From JBBQIY01 sp964618405 (GTDB lineage Bacteria > Verrucomicrobiota > Kiritimatiellia > RFP12 > UBA3636), in contig CAZUAY010000080.1 of NCBI GenBank assembly GCA_964618405.1, positions 1 through 14,123 of the forward strand: a stretch of 14,123 nucleotides of DNA, written 5' to 3'. Made by a program: the position numbers and the translations under genes. The notes below the pieces were generated by a model, which was not told the origin of the DNA, made no database searches, and saw only the letters and a list, made by a program, of their open reading frames with translations. Positions 13,962 through 14,123 of the stretch are shown in pieces (the first letter of the stretch is position 1; the number at the start of each line of letters is the position of its first letter).

Positions 13962-14011
13962 CCCCGGTCACTGACCGATTACCGAGAGTCGTAATCGGTC
14001 AGTCGCCGGGG
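13962..14011. repeat. Long two-part hairpin leading to a heptamer array
   Basis: Inner arms CTGACCGATTAC (13971-13982) and GTAATCGGTCAG (13991-14002) pair perfectly over 12 bases around an 8-base loop. Outer arms CCCCGG (13962-13967) and CCGGGG (14006-14011) pair across a 3-base internal loop. One arm sequence, GACCGATTAC, is repeated at 14041-14050 directly before the heptamers. Confidence 0.85.
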
Positions 14012-14040
14012 TTGGGCAGACAGAGGAGCACCACCCACTC

Positions 14041-14092
14041 GACCGATTACAGTAGCGAGTTGCGAGTAGCGAGTTGCGAGTGGTGAGTTGCG
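14041..14092. repeat. Half-palindrome copy plus heptamer array 3 (six units)
   Basis: GACCGATTAC (14041-14050) is a third copy of the hairpin arm. Directly after it come AGTAGCG, AGTTGCG, AGTAGCG, AGTTGCG, AGTGGTG and AGTTGCG (14051-14092). The repeat family is the same as at 10751 and 10865. Confidence 0.85.
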
Positions 14093-14103
14093 AGCAGGGA
14101 AAA

Positions 14104-14123
14104 CTTTGTCGTTAGCTTTGTCG
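14104..14123. repeat. Start of a 12-base tandem repeat cut by the window edge
   Basis: CTTTGTCG-TTAG-CTTTGTCG gives a 12-base period. Its GTTAGC core is the reverse complement of GCTAAC in the 12-mer array at 10572-10675, so this may be the edge of a similar array in the opposite orientation. Only 20 bases are visible. Confidence 0.4.

Overview
The window looks like a bacterial chromosome segment from the PVC superphylum, most likely Kiritimatiellota or a relative in Verrucomicrobiota/Lentisphaerota. This is inferred from gene content: an exported DUF4838 protein with autotransporter-type beta-strand repeats, a GH106-like glycoside hydrolase, a long LigA, a PEP/pyruvate-binding regulator-like protein, and degenerate heptamer arrays between genes. 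No rRNA or other marker gene is present to settle the taxonomy.

Layout. Plus strand, 1-6327: two genes for glycan breakdown. The first (cut by the window edge at its 5' end) is an exported DUF4838/beta-repeat protein. The second is a large cytoplasmic GH106-like hydrolase starting at 3313. They lie 54 bases apart, and a small heptamer-repeat remnant sits exactly on the first gene's stop codon. A 91-base spacer then separates them from convergent minus-strand genes. Minus strand, 10459 down to 6419: a complete glutamate dehydrogenase with a good promoter and RBS, followed after 3 bases by a PEP/pyruvate-binding-domain protein. The last 100 residues of that protein are not the family's normal C-terminus but the C-terminus of a different, GdhA-type glutamate dehydrogenase. 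Minus strand, 13405 down to 10967: NAD-dependent DNA ligase LigA, 812 residues.

Non-coding stretches. 10460-10966 holds the gdh promoter, a 12-mer/8-mer tandem array, and a 114-base-period duplicated module made of a perfect hairpin plus AGTTGCG heptamers. 13406-14123 has no convincing gene. It ends in a module of the same design (long hairpin, heptamers, then the start of a 12-base repeat containing GTTAGC, the complement of the GCTAAC core in the first array). These modules bracket ligA.

How the genes work together. The plus-strand pair plausibly acts on a complex, perhaps rhamnose-containing polysaccharide. The gdh/PEP-binding pair joins nitrogen assimilation or glutamate catabolism to a protein related to PEP synthase. 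ligA is housekeeping. The most striking observation is the in-frame PEP-binding/GDH-tail chimera, which is either a real deletion fusion or an assembly artefact. The second is the recurring hairpin + heptamer + dodecamer repeat architecture.
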